DNA of 64,000 nt from Halopenitus malekzadehii (GCF_900108505.1 NZ_FNWU01000001.1:946725-1010724); one strand, 5' to 3'. Positions 51,283-60,175 are shown, counted from the first letter of the stretch. The notes: generated from the sequence alone by a model not told the origin. A program made the numbers and translations.

Positions 51283-53916
51283 TCACTCCCCGTCGTCGCC
51301 CACGAGCGGTCGCGAGGAGTTCGCCACCACGAGCAGGCTGCTCGTTCCCATCGCGATCGCGGCGAACAGCGGGTTTAGGACACCGAACGCCGCAAGCGGG
51401 ATCGCGATCGCGTTGTAACAGAACGCCCAGGCGATGTTCCCCTTGACGCGCCGGCCCGCGGCGCTCGCGAGGTCGAAGGTCGTCGTCACCGACCGGAGGT
51501 CGTCGTCCACGATCGCGACGTCGGCGGCGTCGGCCGCCATCGCGGTCCCGCCGCCGAGCGCGATCCCCAGGTCCGCACGCGCCAGCGCCGGCGCGTCGTT
51601 GGTCCCGTCGCCGACCATCACCGTCGTCCCGGTCGCCGCGAGCCGCCCGACCGTCTCGGCTTTCCCCTCCGGCGGCACGCCGGCGAACACCCGCGAAACC
51701 GCGTCGTGGTCGGCAAAGACCGTCGCCGCCCGCTCGTCGTCCCCGGTGAGGACGACGACGTCAACCCCGCGGTCGTCGAGTTCCGCAACCGTCTCCCGCC
51801 AGCCATCCCGGAGGTCATCACCGACCACGATCGTTCCCTCCGCCTCGCCGTCGCGGCCGACCGCGACCGGGACGCGACCTACCGCGCGTGCGTCCGCGAT
51901 CCGGTCGGCGATCGCGTCCGGAACCGCCCAGCCACGCTCCGCGAAGAGGTCGGGATGGCCCACGAGCACTTCCTCGCCGTCGACCACGCCCGACACGCCG
52001 GTTCGGTGGCTTCGGAAGGACTCGACGCGATATGGCTCGGCGGGCTCCTCGATCGAACCCGTCCCGTCGCTCGTTGCGGTCGCGGCCGCCATCCCATCGT
52101 CGTCCGGTGCCTCCTCGGCGGCCGATCGCGTGGACGTGACCGACGACCCGCCGTCCGTTGCGGTCACGCCCCGTCCCTCGTCGGCGTCGCCAGCGGTCTC
52201 ATCCACGACCGCGTTCGCGATCGCGGTGCCGACGGGGTGGGCGGACCGACCCTCGAGGGCGGCGGCGCATTCGAGGAGGTCGGGGTCAAGGTCGTGGTCG
52301 ACCACCCGCGTCTCGCCGGTCGTCAGCGTGCCGGTCTTGTCGAGGACCACCGTATCGGCCTCGCGGACGCGCTCGAAGACGGTGTCGTCGAAGACGACGA
52401 TCGACCGCGCGAGCGCGTCGCGGATCCCGGCGGCGACCGCAAGCGGCGTCGCTAGTCCGAGCGCGCATGGACACGAGACGATGAGAACGGTGAGTCCGAC
52501 CAACAGCGCCTCCGCGGGCGGCGCCCCGACCAGGAGGGTTCCGACGGTCGCCACCGCGGCGATGGCGAGCACGACGGGCACGAAGACCGTCGCGAGCCGG
52601 TCGGCGAGCGCCTGGATCCCGTGGTTGGAACTCTGGAGGTCCCAGACGAGCTCGGCGATCCGGTCGAGGCTGCTCGTCGCGCCCTCGCCGACCTGCACGA
52701 CGAGCGCTCCGTCGGCGAGGACCGACCCGCCGACGACCGTGTCGCCCGGCCGCTTGTCCACGGGCAGCGACTCGCCGGTCACGACCGACTCGTCGACCGC
52801 GCCCTCACCATCCACGACCTCGCCGTCGACCGGGACGCGCTCGCCGGCCCGAACGAGCAGGCGATCGCCCGAGCCGAGGTCCTCGATCGCGACGGTCTCG
52901 GCGTCGGCGTCGACACCTGGTGGATCCGACGCGTCTGCGTCCGCCGTGGGTTCGCCACCTCCGACCGTGCCGTCGTCTCCGGTTCTGTCCGTGTCGACCA
53001 GCCGGCGCGCCTCGTCGACGCGAACGGCGGTCAGATCCGAGAGTCGCTCGGTCGCGCGGCGTTTGATCGACGTCTCGTAGTGGGTGCCGATCGTGACGAT
53101 CACGATGATCGCGACGGTCACGTCGAAGTAGACGTGTTCCTTCCCGGTCGCGATCGAGAGCACCGAGTAGGCGTACGCGCTCATTGCCGCCAGCGCGACG
53201 AGCAGGTCCATATTCGGCGACCGGGTCCGGAGACTCACGTACGCGCCACGGAGGATCGGCTTGCCGGTCACGACCACGACGATCGTCGTGAGGATGCCGA
53301 TGAAGCCGTAGAAGTACGTGCTCGAGGAGTGCCGGAGTGCATCCGAGAGGAACCGGGCCATCGCGTCGGTGTAGAACAGGCCGTCGAAGTAGGTCGGATA
53401 GATGATCGCGACGTACTGCAACATCACCATCATCCCGACGAGCACGCCGACCGCGAGCCGGACCGTCGCGATGGCGTCGGCGCGCCGGCGGCGGAAGGCG
53501 TCGTCCCGGTCGTACGCGCTGTAGCCGAGCCCGGAGACGGCCTCCCGTAGGTCGGCCGCCGAGACCGCCTCGGGGTCGTGGTCGATCCGCACCGTCTCGG
53601 TCACGTAGCTCGCGCTCGCGTCGCTGACGCCGTCGGTCGCTGCGGCGGCCGACTCGATGAACGCCTCGCAGGTCGCACAGTGCATCCCGTCGACCTCGAG
53701 GAACGTGGGCTCGTGGTCGTCGGGCACGGTCGGTTCCCCCTCGGCTCCCTCGGAGTCGTGTACACGCTCCCGGACGTCGGCGGCATCGACGTCGTCGACC
53801 GACCCGAGCGTCTCGTGGACGTCCCGGCAGCCGGGACAGCAAAACGGGTTGCCGGCGGCGTCGACGATGTCGGCGGCGGGAAGGTCACAGAGCGTGCAGG
53901 TCTGGTCCTCGGTCAT
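51283..53916 (-). CDS. Copper-translocating P1B-type ATPase (CopA/FixI-like)
   Basis: An 877-residue heavy-metal P-type ATPase. It opens with a cysteine-rich zinc-ribbon-like head (C7/C10, C26-C27-P-G-C30), then a heavy-metal-associated domain with GMHCATC (C80/C83), eight predicted membrane segments, the CPC ion motif near 482-484, the phosphorylated D526 in DKTGTLTTG and the GDGTNDAPAL hinge. The head plus HMA layout is that of FixI/CcoI/CopA2-type exporters which deliver copper to extracytoplasmic proteins. Two acidic low-complexity inserts interrupt the cytosolic loops. Downstream on the same strand (upstream in coordinates of transcription order) lie a SafE-like protein and a halocyanin, a coherent copper cluster. 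Confidence 0.92.
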   Translation of the reverse strand: MTEDQTCTLCDLPAADIVDAAGNPFCCPGCRDVHETLGSVDDVDAADVRERVHDSEGAEGEPTVPDDHEPTFLEVDGMHCATCEAFIESAAAATDGVSDASASYVTETVRIDHDPEAVSAADLREAVSGLGYSAYDRDDAFRRRRADAIATVRLAVGVLVGMMVMLQYVAIIYPTYFDGLFYTDAMARFLSDALRHSSSTYFYGFIGILTTIVVVVTGKPILRGAYVSLRTRSPNMDLLVALAAMSAYAYSVLSIATGKEHVYFDVTVAIIVIVTIGTHYETSIKRRATERLSDLTAVRVDEARRLVDTDRTGDDGTVGGGEPTADADASDPPGVDADAETVAIEDLGSGDRLLVRAGERVPVDGEVVDGEGAVDESVVTGESLPVDKRPGDTVVGGSVLADGALVVQVGEGATSSLDRIAELVWDLQSSNHGIQALADRLATVFVPVVLAIAAVATVGTLLVGAPPAEALLVGLTVLIVSCPCALGLATPLAVAAGIRDALARSIVVFDDTVFERVREADTVVLDKTGTLTTGETRVVDHDLDPDLLECAAALEGRSAHPVGTAIANAVVDETAGDADEGRGVTATDGGSSVTSTRSAAEEAPDDDGMAAATATSDGTGSIEEPAEPYRVESFRSHRTGVSGVVDGEEVLVGHPDLFAERGWAVPDAIADRIADARAVGRVPVAVGRDGEAEGTIVVGDDLRDGWRETVAELDDRGVDVVVLTGDDERAATVFADHDAVSRVFAGVPPEGKAETVGRLAATGTTVMVGDGTNDAPALARADLGIALGGGTAMAADAADVAIVDDDLRSVTTTFDLASAAGRRVKGNIAWAFCYNAIAIPLAAFGVLNPLFAAIAMGTSSLLVVANSSRPLVGDDGE

Positions 53917-54057
53917 GGGATGCGGGCGTGGGTCGGCCGATTCGCCGCGACGTGCTCGGTCGTGACGAGCCGACCGTTCGCGTTGTGTTGGGTTCGATCC
54001 GGAGGTGAATGACTGTTGCGTCTGGGAACGGCCTCGATCAGGGAGTCGTGACCCCGG

Positions 54058-54870
54058 TCAATGGCCGGCGGCCCCGCTCAGGGGGTCGTAGAACGGGAAC
54101 ATCGGGTGGGGAACGTGAATGCCCAGGCTCATCAGCCCGTGGGCGAACAGCACGTATCCCAGCGCCAGGAACACGACGCCGAGCAGGCGGTGCAGTCGTC
54201 GGCGGTGGACCGCGTCGACCGCCTCGATGACGGTTCCATAGGCGAAGACGGCCGGGATCGTTCCGACGCCGAGCGCCGCAAGCGCGAGCGCGCCCGATCC
54301 CGCGGAGCCACTCGCAAACGCGTAGAGGTACGCCGGGTAGAGGATCGGACACGGCAACAGTCCGTGGAGGCCGCCAAGGACGATGATCCCGGGGCCGTTT
54401 GCGAGCCGGTCGACGTGGGTCATCAGTCGTCCCGTGACGCGGTCAAGCCCTGGCAGGTGGATCCCGGCAGCCGCGCTTCCGAGTAGGTATTTGACGCCGA
54501 TCGCGACCACGAACAGTCCGACGAGGACGCCGACGACGCCCCGAACCAGTCCCGCCGTCGACGTGAGCGTCTCCGCAGTGAGAAAGACGGCGCCGCCGAG
54601 CGCGCCCACAAGCGCCCCAATCAGGGTGTAGCTCGTCGCTCGCCCGACGTTGAACAGCGCGTGCTGGCGGACCTCGTAGGTGGTGAGGTGTGAGTCCCGA
54701 CTCCCCCCAGCTGCGCCGTCGCTGGCTGCATCCGATCCGGGCCCCATCCGGTCGGCGTAGACCGTAACGAGGGGCCCACACATTCCGATACAGTGGGCGC
54801 CGCCGAGCAGCCCGACGAGCAGGAACAGCGCGACGTCGACGCCGAACAGCTCCGCGGCGGTCGGCACCAT
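54058..54870 (-). CDS. TauE/SafE-like (COG2836 type) membrane protein
   Basis: A 270-residue protein with about six membrane segments. The first carries the family motif LVGLLGGAHCIGMCGPLV (residues 18-35), whose His-Cys and Met-Cys could bind metal. Proteins of this group are regularly encoded beside copper ATPases and cytochrome oxidase assembly genes and are thought to help copper or sulfur handling. The start lies 3 bases from the halocyanin stop, so the two genes are cotranscribed, and the ATPase follows after 141 bases. Confidence 0.85.
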   Translation of the reverse strand: MVPTAAELFGVDVALFLLVGLLGGAHCIGMCGPLVTVYADRMGPGSDAASDGAAGGSRDSHLTTYEVRQHALFNVGRATSYTLIGALVGALGGAVFLTAETLTSTAGLVRGVVGVLVGLFVVAIGVKYLLGSAAAGIHLPGLDRVTGRLMTHVDRLANGPGIIVLGGLHGLLPCPILYPAYLYAFASGSAGSGALALAALGVGTIPAVFAYGTVIEAVDAVHRRRLHRLLGVVFLALGYVLFAHGLMSLGIHVPHPMFPFYDPLSGAAGH

Positions 54871-54873
54871 CGG

Positions 54874-55314
54874 TCACTCCTCGACGATGACGGCGCCGAT
54901 CATTCCGGCCTGCTCGTGGGGGATACAGACGTAGTCGTACCGACCCGGAACCTCGAAGGTTCGGGTGAACTCATCGCCGTTCTCCAGGGCGCCGCCGCGA
55001 TCGCTCCACCACGCGTCGCGGGCGGTCGCCTCGTCGTCGTATCCGCCGGTCGCGAAGAACTCCGCGTCCTCGGGAATGGCACCCTCGTAGGCGGTGACGG
55101 TGTGGGTCCGCGCGCTCGTGTTCCGCCAGGTCACGGCTTCGCCGACGGCGATCGTGACCTCCTGGGGGCGAAACGTCGTCGCGGTCATTCCGACGTCGTA
55201 GTCGGACTCGTCACCGGACCCACCCGCAGCACCGCCCAGACAGCCGGCGATCGGGAGCGTGGCGGCCACCGTCGCCGACCCGGCCAGGCGCGAAAGGAAC
55301 CGTCTCCGCTGCAT
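54874..55314 (-). CDS. Halocyanin-type blue copper lipoprotein
   Basis: A 146-residue exported cupredoxin. It has a Tat motif (MQRRRFLSRLAG) and a lipobox ending at Cys25 (PIAGCLGG), then a short linker and a plastocyanin-like domain. The type 1 copper ligands are visible: His in ARTHTVTAY and Cys-His-Met in YVCIPHEQAGM. Halocyanins carry electrons on the outer face of the membrane. It is the first gene of the SafE-CopA cluster, so the ATPase may load this protein with copper. Confidence 0.92.
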   Translation of the reverse strand: MQRRRFLSRLAGSATVAATLPIAGCLGGAAGGSGDESDYDVGMTATTFRPQEVTIAVGEAVTWRNTSARTHTVTAYEGAIPEDAEFFATGGYDDEATARDAWWSDRGGALENGDEFTRTFEVPGRYDYVCIPHEQAGMIGAVIVEE

Positions 55315-55405
55315 ATCTCCTCGTCAGCGACCCGCGGGCTTATGTACGGCGGTCCGCTCCCGGGTTCTGAGAATAACAACAGGTAAAAAGCCCGTCCACG
55401 ACCCG

Positions 55406-56107
55406 ATGGGTATGAAGCCGCGGTTCGCCGGCCGACTCGGGCTCGCGGACGCCGTCACCGTCGCGAACGCGGCGATCGGCTTTCTGGCGGTCGTGGCGGC
55501 AACGATCGACGTCGAGCTCGCTGCCCGGCTCGTGCTGTTCGGCGCCATCGCCGACGCGCTCGACGGGATCATCGCCCGGACGCACGGCTCCACGCCGGCC
55601 GGAGACCACCTCGACTCGCTGGCCGACGTCGCGACCTTCGGCGTCGCTCCCGCGACGATCGCCGCGATCACGCTGGAGTCGACCGGGATGGCGACGTCGA
55701 ACCCCGCCTTCCTCGCCGGAATCGCCGTCGGCGCGGCGTACGTCGCGATGGCGGTCACCCGTCTCGGGCTCTACGCCGCCTACGACCTCGAGAGCGACGA
55801 GACGAAGGGCGTGCAGACGACCCTCGCCGCGACCCTGATCGCGGCGACCGTCCTGGCGGGCTACACCGATCCGGTCGTGCTGGTCCCCGGGACTGCACTG
55901 CTTGCGGTCCTGATGGTCTCGCGGGTGACCTACCCGGACCTCCACGCACAGGACGCGATCGTTATGGGCGTCGTGCAGGCGATCACGATCGTCCTCACCG
56001 GCTACTGGGGGCGCGTCTTCGCGTTCGCGCTGCTGTTTCTGGCCGGCAGCTACCTCGTCTTCGGCCCCTGGTTCTACTGGCGCGACGAGTTACATCTCGG
56101 GGAGTGA
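55406..56107 (+). CDS. pssA: CDP-alcohol phosphatidyltransferase, probable archaetidylserine synthase
   Basis: A 233-residue integral membrane enzyme. The CDP-alcohol signature D-x2-DG-x2-AR-x7-8-G-x3-D-x3-D is complete: DALDGIIAR, then GDHLDSLAD (about residues 49-73). Six membrane segments follow. It transfers serine to CDP-archaeol, giving archaetidylserine and, after decarboxylation, archaetidylethanolamine. This lipid pathway is linked in haloarchaea to archaeosortase-dependent lipid anchoring. ATG 55412 is an alternative start, closer to the expected distance from a TATA-like GTAAAAAG at about 55383-55390. Confidence 0.85.
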   Translation: MGMKPRFAGRLGLADAVTVANAAIGFLAVVAATIDVELAARLVLFGAIADALDGIIARTHGSTPAGDHLDSLADVATFGVAPATIAAITLESTGMATSNPAFLAGIAVGAAYVAMAVTRLGLYAAYDLESDETKGVQTTLAATLIAATVLAGYTDPVVLVPGTALLAVLMVSRVTYPDLHAQDAIVMGVVQAITIVLTGYWGRVFAFALLFLAGSYLVFGPWFYWRDELHLGE

Positions 56108-56141
56108 CCGGAGCAAAACGGTCCGTCACGTCCGCCAGCGG

Positions 56142-56453
56142 TCACATCCCCATATCCGCGGCCGCCTCCGGAATCGGGAGGTCGGCGACGGCCACATCCA
56201 ACCGCTCGGCGACGTGGTCGAGCGCCATATCGAACCCGTAGTAGCGCTCCAGCTCGTCCCCGTCCGCCGCGGTTCGAACCTTCAGCATCGCGTAGCCGTC
56301 GACGTTCTGTGCGATCGCCGCGGTCCGTCCCTCGCGGTCGAACGCGAGCACGCGCTCGCCGTCGGTTTCGATGTATGTCGCGGTGACGTCGCCGGCGTCG
56401 ACGGTAACCGTGGACGAGCCATCGCTCGCGTCGGTTCGGGTCGGATCAGCCAT
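56142..56453 (-). CDS. Conserved haloarchaeal hypothetical protein
   Basis: A 103-residue acidic protein (TVTVDAGDVTATYIETDGERV onwards, ending AAADMGM) of the DUF7111 type by recollection. It has no signal peptide or membrane segment and no catalytic motif. ATG 56453 is chosen over an extension that is basic and overlaps the next gene. It lies after the zinc-ribbon membrane protein on the same strand. Confidence 0.65.
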   Translation of the reverse strand: MADPTRTDASDGSSTVTVDAGDVTATYIETDGERVLAFDREGRTAAIAQNVDGYAMLKVRTAADGDELERYYGFDMALDHVAERLDVAVADLPIPEAAADMGM

Positions 56454-56535
56454 ACCTCGCGTTCGGGCCGGGGGCCTTCGAACCCATCGATCGACGCGAG
56501 GACGGGAGCCGCTCGTCGGGCGTCGGTGCCGACGT

Positions 56536-56823
56536 CTACCTCGCTCGCCCGCCACGTTGGGCCTTCGAGTCGAGATAGCTCGTGTAGCCGCCGACGGCGA
56601 GGCCGAACCCGACGACCGCGAGCGTGAAGCCGATCCAGCGGGTGAGTCCGACGGTAAACGCCCCGAGCAGGAACCCGAACAGGAACGCGAACACCCCGAT
56701 CACGACCGCCCCGGCGGCGAGAATCGGCGTCGGCTGGAGCTCGCCGCAGTGGGGACACACGCGGGCATCCGCGTCGATCACCTCCTCACAGCCGAGACAG
56801 CGGACCGTCCGTCGATCGGCCAC
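56536..56823 (-). CDS. Zinc-ribbon protein with two membrane segments
   Basis: A 95-residue protein. The N-terminal zinc ribbon has CLGC (C9/C12) and CPHCGELQP (C23/C26), followed by two hydrophobic segments (about residues 33-55 and 60-80) and a basic tail. The zinc ribbon should face the cytosol. The function is unknown. It shares a TATA-like palindrome with the plus-strand gene at 56909. Confidence 0.75.
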   Translation of the reverse strand: MADRRTVRCLGCEEVIDADARVCPHCGELQPTPILAAGAVVIGVFAFLFGFLLGAFTVGLTRWIGFTLAVVGFGLAVGGYTSYLDSKAQRGGRAR

Positions 56824-56847
56824 GTCACCACGTTCGACCGGGATATC

Positions 56848-56853
56848 TTATAA
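56848..56853. promoter_or_regulatory. Symmetric TATA element between two divergent genes
   Basis: TTATAA, inside the longer CTTATAAAG, is 25-30 bases from the ATG at 56823 on the minus strand. On the plus strand it is 56-61 bases from ATG 56909, giving a leader of about 30 bases. It could direct both transcripts. Confidence 0.4.
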
Positions 56854-56908
56854 AGGCACGGCTCCGGGTGCCGGACGACTGAAGGGGATCGCCGCCGTTG
56901 GTGCCCGT

Positions 56909-57205
56909 ATGAGCGAGCCCGATCCGTGGACGACGATCGACCTGGCCCGCCCGGACCGAACCTCGATCGACGTGAGCGTGGGGGAAAGCGACCTCTCGGT
57001 CGGGGCACCCGGCGAATCTCCCGATTACGCGTCGATCGACGTCGAGACGACCGACGACGAGGACCGGATCATCGTGAGCATCGAGACGACCGCGGGCGAC
57101 CACGGAACCGGGATCGCGAGCGCGGAACTCACCGCCGCGGAGGCGGGGCAACTCGCGGACATCCTGACCGACGTCGTCGCCAAGCAGGAAGATCGGTCGG
57201 AGTAA
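56909..57205 (+). CDS. Small acidic hypothetical protein
   Basis: A 98-residue protein (MSEPDPWTTIDLARPDRTSI onwards) with predicted beta-strands and a helical C-terminus (LTAAEAGQLADILTDVV). No family is recognised. The open frame extends far upstream but only as the antisense shadow of the zinc-ribbon gene, so ATG 56909 is used. It lies next to the SRP RNA gene, which is on the other strand. Confidence 0.65.
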   Translation: MSEPDPWTTIDLARPDRTSIDVSVGESDLSVGAPGESPDYASIDVETTDDEDRIIVSIETTAGDHGTGIASAELTAAEAGQLADILTDVVAKQEDRSE

Positions 57206-57257
57206 GGAACGCACGGCTCACGGACGAACGACGGGACGGGATGAACGGCGTATGAAT

Positions 57258-57563
57258 GGTGGACGACCGGATTCGCCCGGCGTTCCGACACGGGGAATCC
57301 CGGTTGCCTCCTCCACCCCGCGATCCGACGAGCGACGCACGTCCGGCGGTGGGCTGCTCGCTTCCGCGCCTGACCCGGTACCACCGACGAACCACGACGG
57401 ACCGCTCCTGCGAGCGGACGCCGCGAACCGCTGTCCCCGTCGGACGAGGTTTCCACGTTGGCTCCCGGGGCCCGAGTCGGTCCGACCGGACTCCCCCGGC
57501 GTTCGGTCCCCGCTGAAGACTACCTCACGGGTAACGGGCGGGGCCTAACCGCCCGACCTAGTC
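57258..57563 (-). ncRNA. ffs: Signal recognition particle 7S RNA
   Basis: The minus strand, read from about 57563, starts GGACTAGGTCGGGCGGTTAG and forms the G/C-rich Alu end. It holds the SRP54-binding helix 8 signature GGGTCAGGCGCGGAAG / CGAGCAGCCCA at about 57350-57377, with the conserved GGAAG and AGCAGCC internal loop. The length of about 305 bases matches haloarchaeal 7S RNA. A TATA-like TTAA inside CCCTTAAGG (57587-57592) lies about 25 bases before the 5' end. The RNA pairs with SRP54 and SRP19 to target proteins to the membrane. The ends are estimates to within about 10 bases. Confidence 0.9.
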
Positions 57564-57710
57564 CGCTCGGTCGTACACCGGTCCGCCTTAAGGGCCTTTC
57601 GTTCCACGGGGTCGGTCGTCACCGTCGACGCCGACGACGCCGACGATCTCCGAGGCCGATGATCCCTGACGCCGCGGGCCACCCTTGACCACCAGTCCGA
57701 CAACCGTCGA

Positions 57711-58127
57711 TCACTCAAGCACCGATCGGGCGTACACGCCGGCGCTGGCGGCGACCCCGATCGCGGCGACGACGACCGCCGACGGATGCCACTCGATCCA
57801 GCGATACTCCCGTGGAAAGCTGTACAACACGGTGTCGTCGAGCGCGAACCACCAGAGCACCGCACCGACGAGGACGACGACGCCCAGCGCGACGAGCCCG
57901 CCGGCCATCGTGACCGGATCGACGTTCCCGCGCTCGGCCGAGGCGAACGCGACGCCGCCGACGGCGGTAAAGAGGACGATCGCCGTGAGTCCGATCGGGC
58001 CGGCGCCGTAGTAGGCGCCGATCAGATCGGCGTACCCGTCGATCAGGAGAAACGGTGCCGCGGCGACGATCACCGTGAGAAAACAGACCAGCGCGCCGAC
58101 CCGGGGCGCGAGGTGACGGACGTTCAT
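57711..58127 (-). CDS. Small four-helix membrane protein of unknown function
   Basis: A 138-residue protein with four hydrophobic segments (about residues 10-30, 42-60, 72-92 and 113-132). Between the third and fourth is an amphipathic loop (FALDDTVLYSFPREYRWIEW). No motif identifies a function. It is a single-gene unit between the SRP RNA and a peroxiredoxin. Confidence 0.7.
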   Translation of the reverse strand: MNVRHLAPRVGALVCFLTVIVAAAPFLLIDGYADLIGAYYGAGPIGLTAIVLFTAVGGVAFASAERGNVDPVTMAGGLVALGVVVLVGAVLWWFALDDTVLYSFPREYRWIEWHPSAVVVAAIGVAASAGVYARSVLE

Positions 58128-58215
58128 ACCGCCGGCTTCGTGCGGGGCAGCTTAAAAAGGGACGATCGACGCGAGCGGCCGAGAGACCCCACTCGGCAGC
58201 CGACCTGCAGGCGTC

Positions 58216-58710
58216 TCACTCGGCGGCGGCCGCGACGGCCTCGCGGACCTCGGGAACGAACGTTTCAAAGTCGGGATTCTCGCCCTCGCGGATCCACCGA
58301 TAGGTGACGATCCCGTCGTCGTCGATCACGAACACGCTCCGCTGGGCGACCTCGATCCGGTCGTACATGTCTCCGTAGACGACGTCGTATTTCCGGATCA
58401 CCTCGTGATCCCAGTCGGAGAGCATCGGAACGTCGATGTCCTCGGTCTCCATCCAAACGTTCTGCGCGAACGGGAGATCGACGCTGATGCCGTAGACGTC
58501 GGCGTCGAGCGCTTCGAAGTCCGACAGCCTATCGCTGAAGGTACACATCTCCTCGGTACATCCGCCCGTGAACGCCGCGGGGTAGAACGCCAACACGACG
58601 GGGCCATCGCCGATCCGGTCCGAGAGCCGAAAGTCGTCCAGATCGTTGTACGCCGCGCCGCCGGCGAGCGGGACCGCGAAATCGGGTGCTTCGTCTCCGA
58701 CGTCGACCAT
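58216..58710 (-). CDS. Peroxiredoxin (BCP/PrxQ type)
   Basis: A 164-residue thiol peroxidase. Peroxidatic C51 lies in FYPAAFTGGCTEEMC with C56 as the likely resolving cysteine; the fold continues through GISVDLPFAQNVW and ends in an alanine-rich helix. ATG 58710 (MVDVGDEAPDF) is fixed by a TATA element at 58733-58740, which gives a leaderless message. This is the second peroxiredoxin in the window. Confidence 0.92.
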   Translation of the reverse strand: MVDVGDEAPDFAVPLAGGAAYNDLDDFRLSDRIGDGPVVLAFYPAAFTGGCTEEMCTFSDRLSDFEALDADVYGISVDLPFAQNVWMETEDIDVPMLSDWDHEVIRKYDVVYGDMYDRIEVAQRSVFVIDDDGIVTYRWIREGENPDFETFVPEVREAVAAAAE

Positions 58711-58732
58711 ACGCCCCGTGAGACGGGGACGG

Positions 58733-58740
58733 CATATATA
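58733..58740 (-). promoter_or_regulatory. TATA element of the second peroxiredoxin gene
   Basis: TATATATG on the minus strand lies 23-30 bases before the ATG at 58710. Confidence 0.5.
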
Positions 58741-58795
58741 CACCCGTGCTCGGGAGCGCAGGTGGGACCCCACGGGACACCGATACCGGCGACAC

Positions 58796-59146
58796 TCACT
58801 CCTCGCGGTCGGTCCAGAAGTCGAACGAGCGGCCGGGCGCGAAGACGTCGAGCCCCACCGCGCGCTCGTCGCCGGTGTTCTCGACGCGATGCGCCTCCCA
58901 CCCGTCGAGTTTCACCGAGTCGTACCGCTCGAGCGTGACCGTCTCGCCCGAGTCCGACTCCACGGTCAGCTCGCCCTCCAGACAGAGGCACACCTGCTCG
59001 TTCTCGTGGTCGTGCATCGGCGAGCTGTGTCCCGGTGGCTTCTCGAACCACTCGACGGAGAACTGGTCGCTTCCTGCCAGGGCCGCCCGCATCCAGCCGT
59101 CGTCCGGTTCGTACGTCTCCGCGTCGTCGAATGCGACGTGGTCCAT
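58796..59146 (-). CDS. Cupin-domain protein
   Basis: A 116-residue single cupin with the metal-binding pattern intact: PPGHSSPMHDHENEQVCLCL (His-x-His...Glu) and a later WEAHRVENTG histidine. The function cannot be assigned; small cupins of this sort range from isomerases and dioxygenases to sensors. The start ATG 59146 is chosen because the open frame upstream is the antisense shadow of the reductase gene. Confidence 0.82.
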   Translation of the reverse strand: MDHVAFDDAETYEPDDGWMRAALAGSDQFSVEWFEKPPGHSSPMHDHENEQVCLCLEGELTVESDSGETVTLERYDSVKLDGWEAHRVENTGDERAVGLDVFAPGRSFDFWTDREE

Positions 59147-59251
59147 ACCCGATGTTGGGACATCGTCGCAAAACGGTTCCGCATTATGTGATCCCGGCGC
59201 GTCCTGCGGGATGCGAGAAACGTTTCCGTATTCGACCCGATATCGTTCCGT

Positions 59252-60049
59252 ATGGACCTCGAAATCGCCGATAATTCGGCACTGGTCACGGCATCGAGCC
59301 GTGGATTGGGGAACGCCTCGGCGACCGCACTCGTCCGCGAGGGTGTCAACGTCGCGATCAACGGTCGGGATGTGGACGCACTGGAGGAAGCTGCTGCGGA
59401 GCTTCGCGAGGAAGCCGCCGGCGACGCCCGTGTGCTCCCGATCCAGGGTGATCTGACCGACGAGAACGACATCGAAACCCTCGTCGAGACCACCGTCGAC
59501 GAGTTCGGCGGTCTCGACCACCTCGTGACCTCCGCGGGCGGTCCGCCGAGCGGTCCCTTCCTGGAGACCGACGACGAGGACTGGTACGAGGCCTACGACC
59601 TGCTCGTGATGAGCGTCGTCCGCCTCGTTCGCGAGGCCGCCGATCCGCTCCAGGCCGACGGCGGCGGCACGATCGTCAACATCACCTCCCGCAGCGTCAA
59701 GGAGGCGATCGACTCGCTGGTCCTTTCGAACTCGGTCCGGATGGGCGTCATCGGGCTCGAAAAGACGGTCTCGAAGGAGCTCGCACCCGAAGTCCGTGCC
59801 AACGCGGTCCTCCCAAGCGCCCACGAGACGTCCCGGATCGAGGATCTGATCGAACAGGGCGTCGAGCGCGGCGAGTACGAGAGCTACGAGCAGGGGCTCG
59901 CGGAGCGCGGCTCCTCGAACCCGCTCGGTCGCATCGGTGACCCGATGGAGCTCGGCAACACCGTCGCGTTCCTCTCCTCGCCGAAGGCCGGCTACATCAA
60001 CGGCCAGGCGATCCCGATCGACGGCGGTGCCGGCAAATCGAACCTGTAG
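59252..60049 (+). CDS. SDR-family oxidoreductase lacking the usual YxxxK motif
   Basis: A 265-residue short-chain dehydrogenase. The cofactor loop is TASSRGLGNASA (residues 13-24) and NGRDVDALE suggests NADP(H). The central NNAG equivalent is SAGGPPSG. At the catalytic site the expected Y-x3-K is replaced: the segment reads VLSNSVRMGVIGLEKT, where a Tyr would be expected near the Ser/Asn and an Arg stands for the Lys. The same substitution marks a known divergent SDR subgroup, so the protein may still be active with altered chemistry or may be non-catalytic. The substrate is unknown. Confidence 0.85.
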   Translation: MDLEIADNSALVTASSRGLGNASATALVREGVNVAINGRDVDALEEAAAELREEAAGDARVLPIQGDLTDENDIETLVETTVDEFGGLDHLVTSAGGPPSGPFLETDDEDWYEAYDLLVMSVVRLVREAADPLQADGGGTIVNITSRSVKEAIDSLVLSNSVRMGVIGLEKTVSKELAPEVRANAVLPSAHETSRIEDLIEQGVERGEYESYEQGLAERGSSNPLGRIGDPMELGNTVAFLSSPKAGYINGQAIPIDGGAGKSNL

Positions 60050-60175
60050 CGAGCGACGGCATCGACGCACAGCCGACGCGGTGTCTCCGCCGCTCCTCGC
60101 TCTGTACGTCGCTTTGGAGGCGCCCGTTTCGAAAAATACGGTGTCGTCTGTAGTTCCGCCGTCGGTGGTGGCCGG

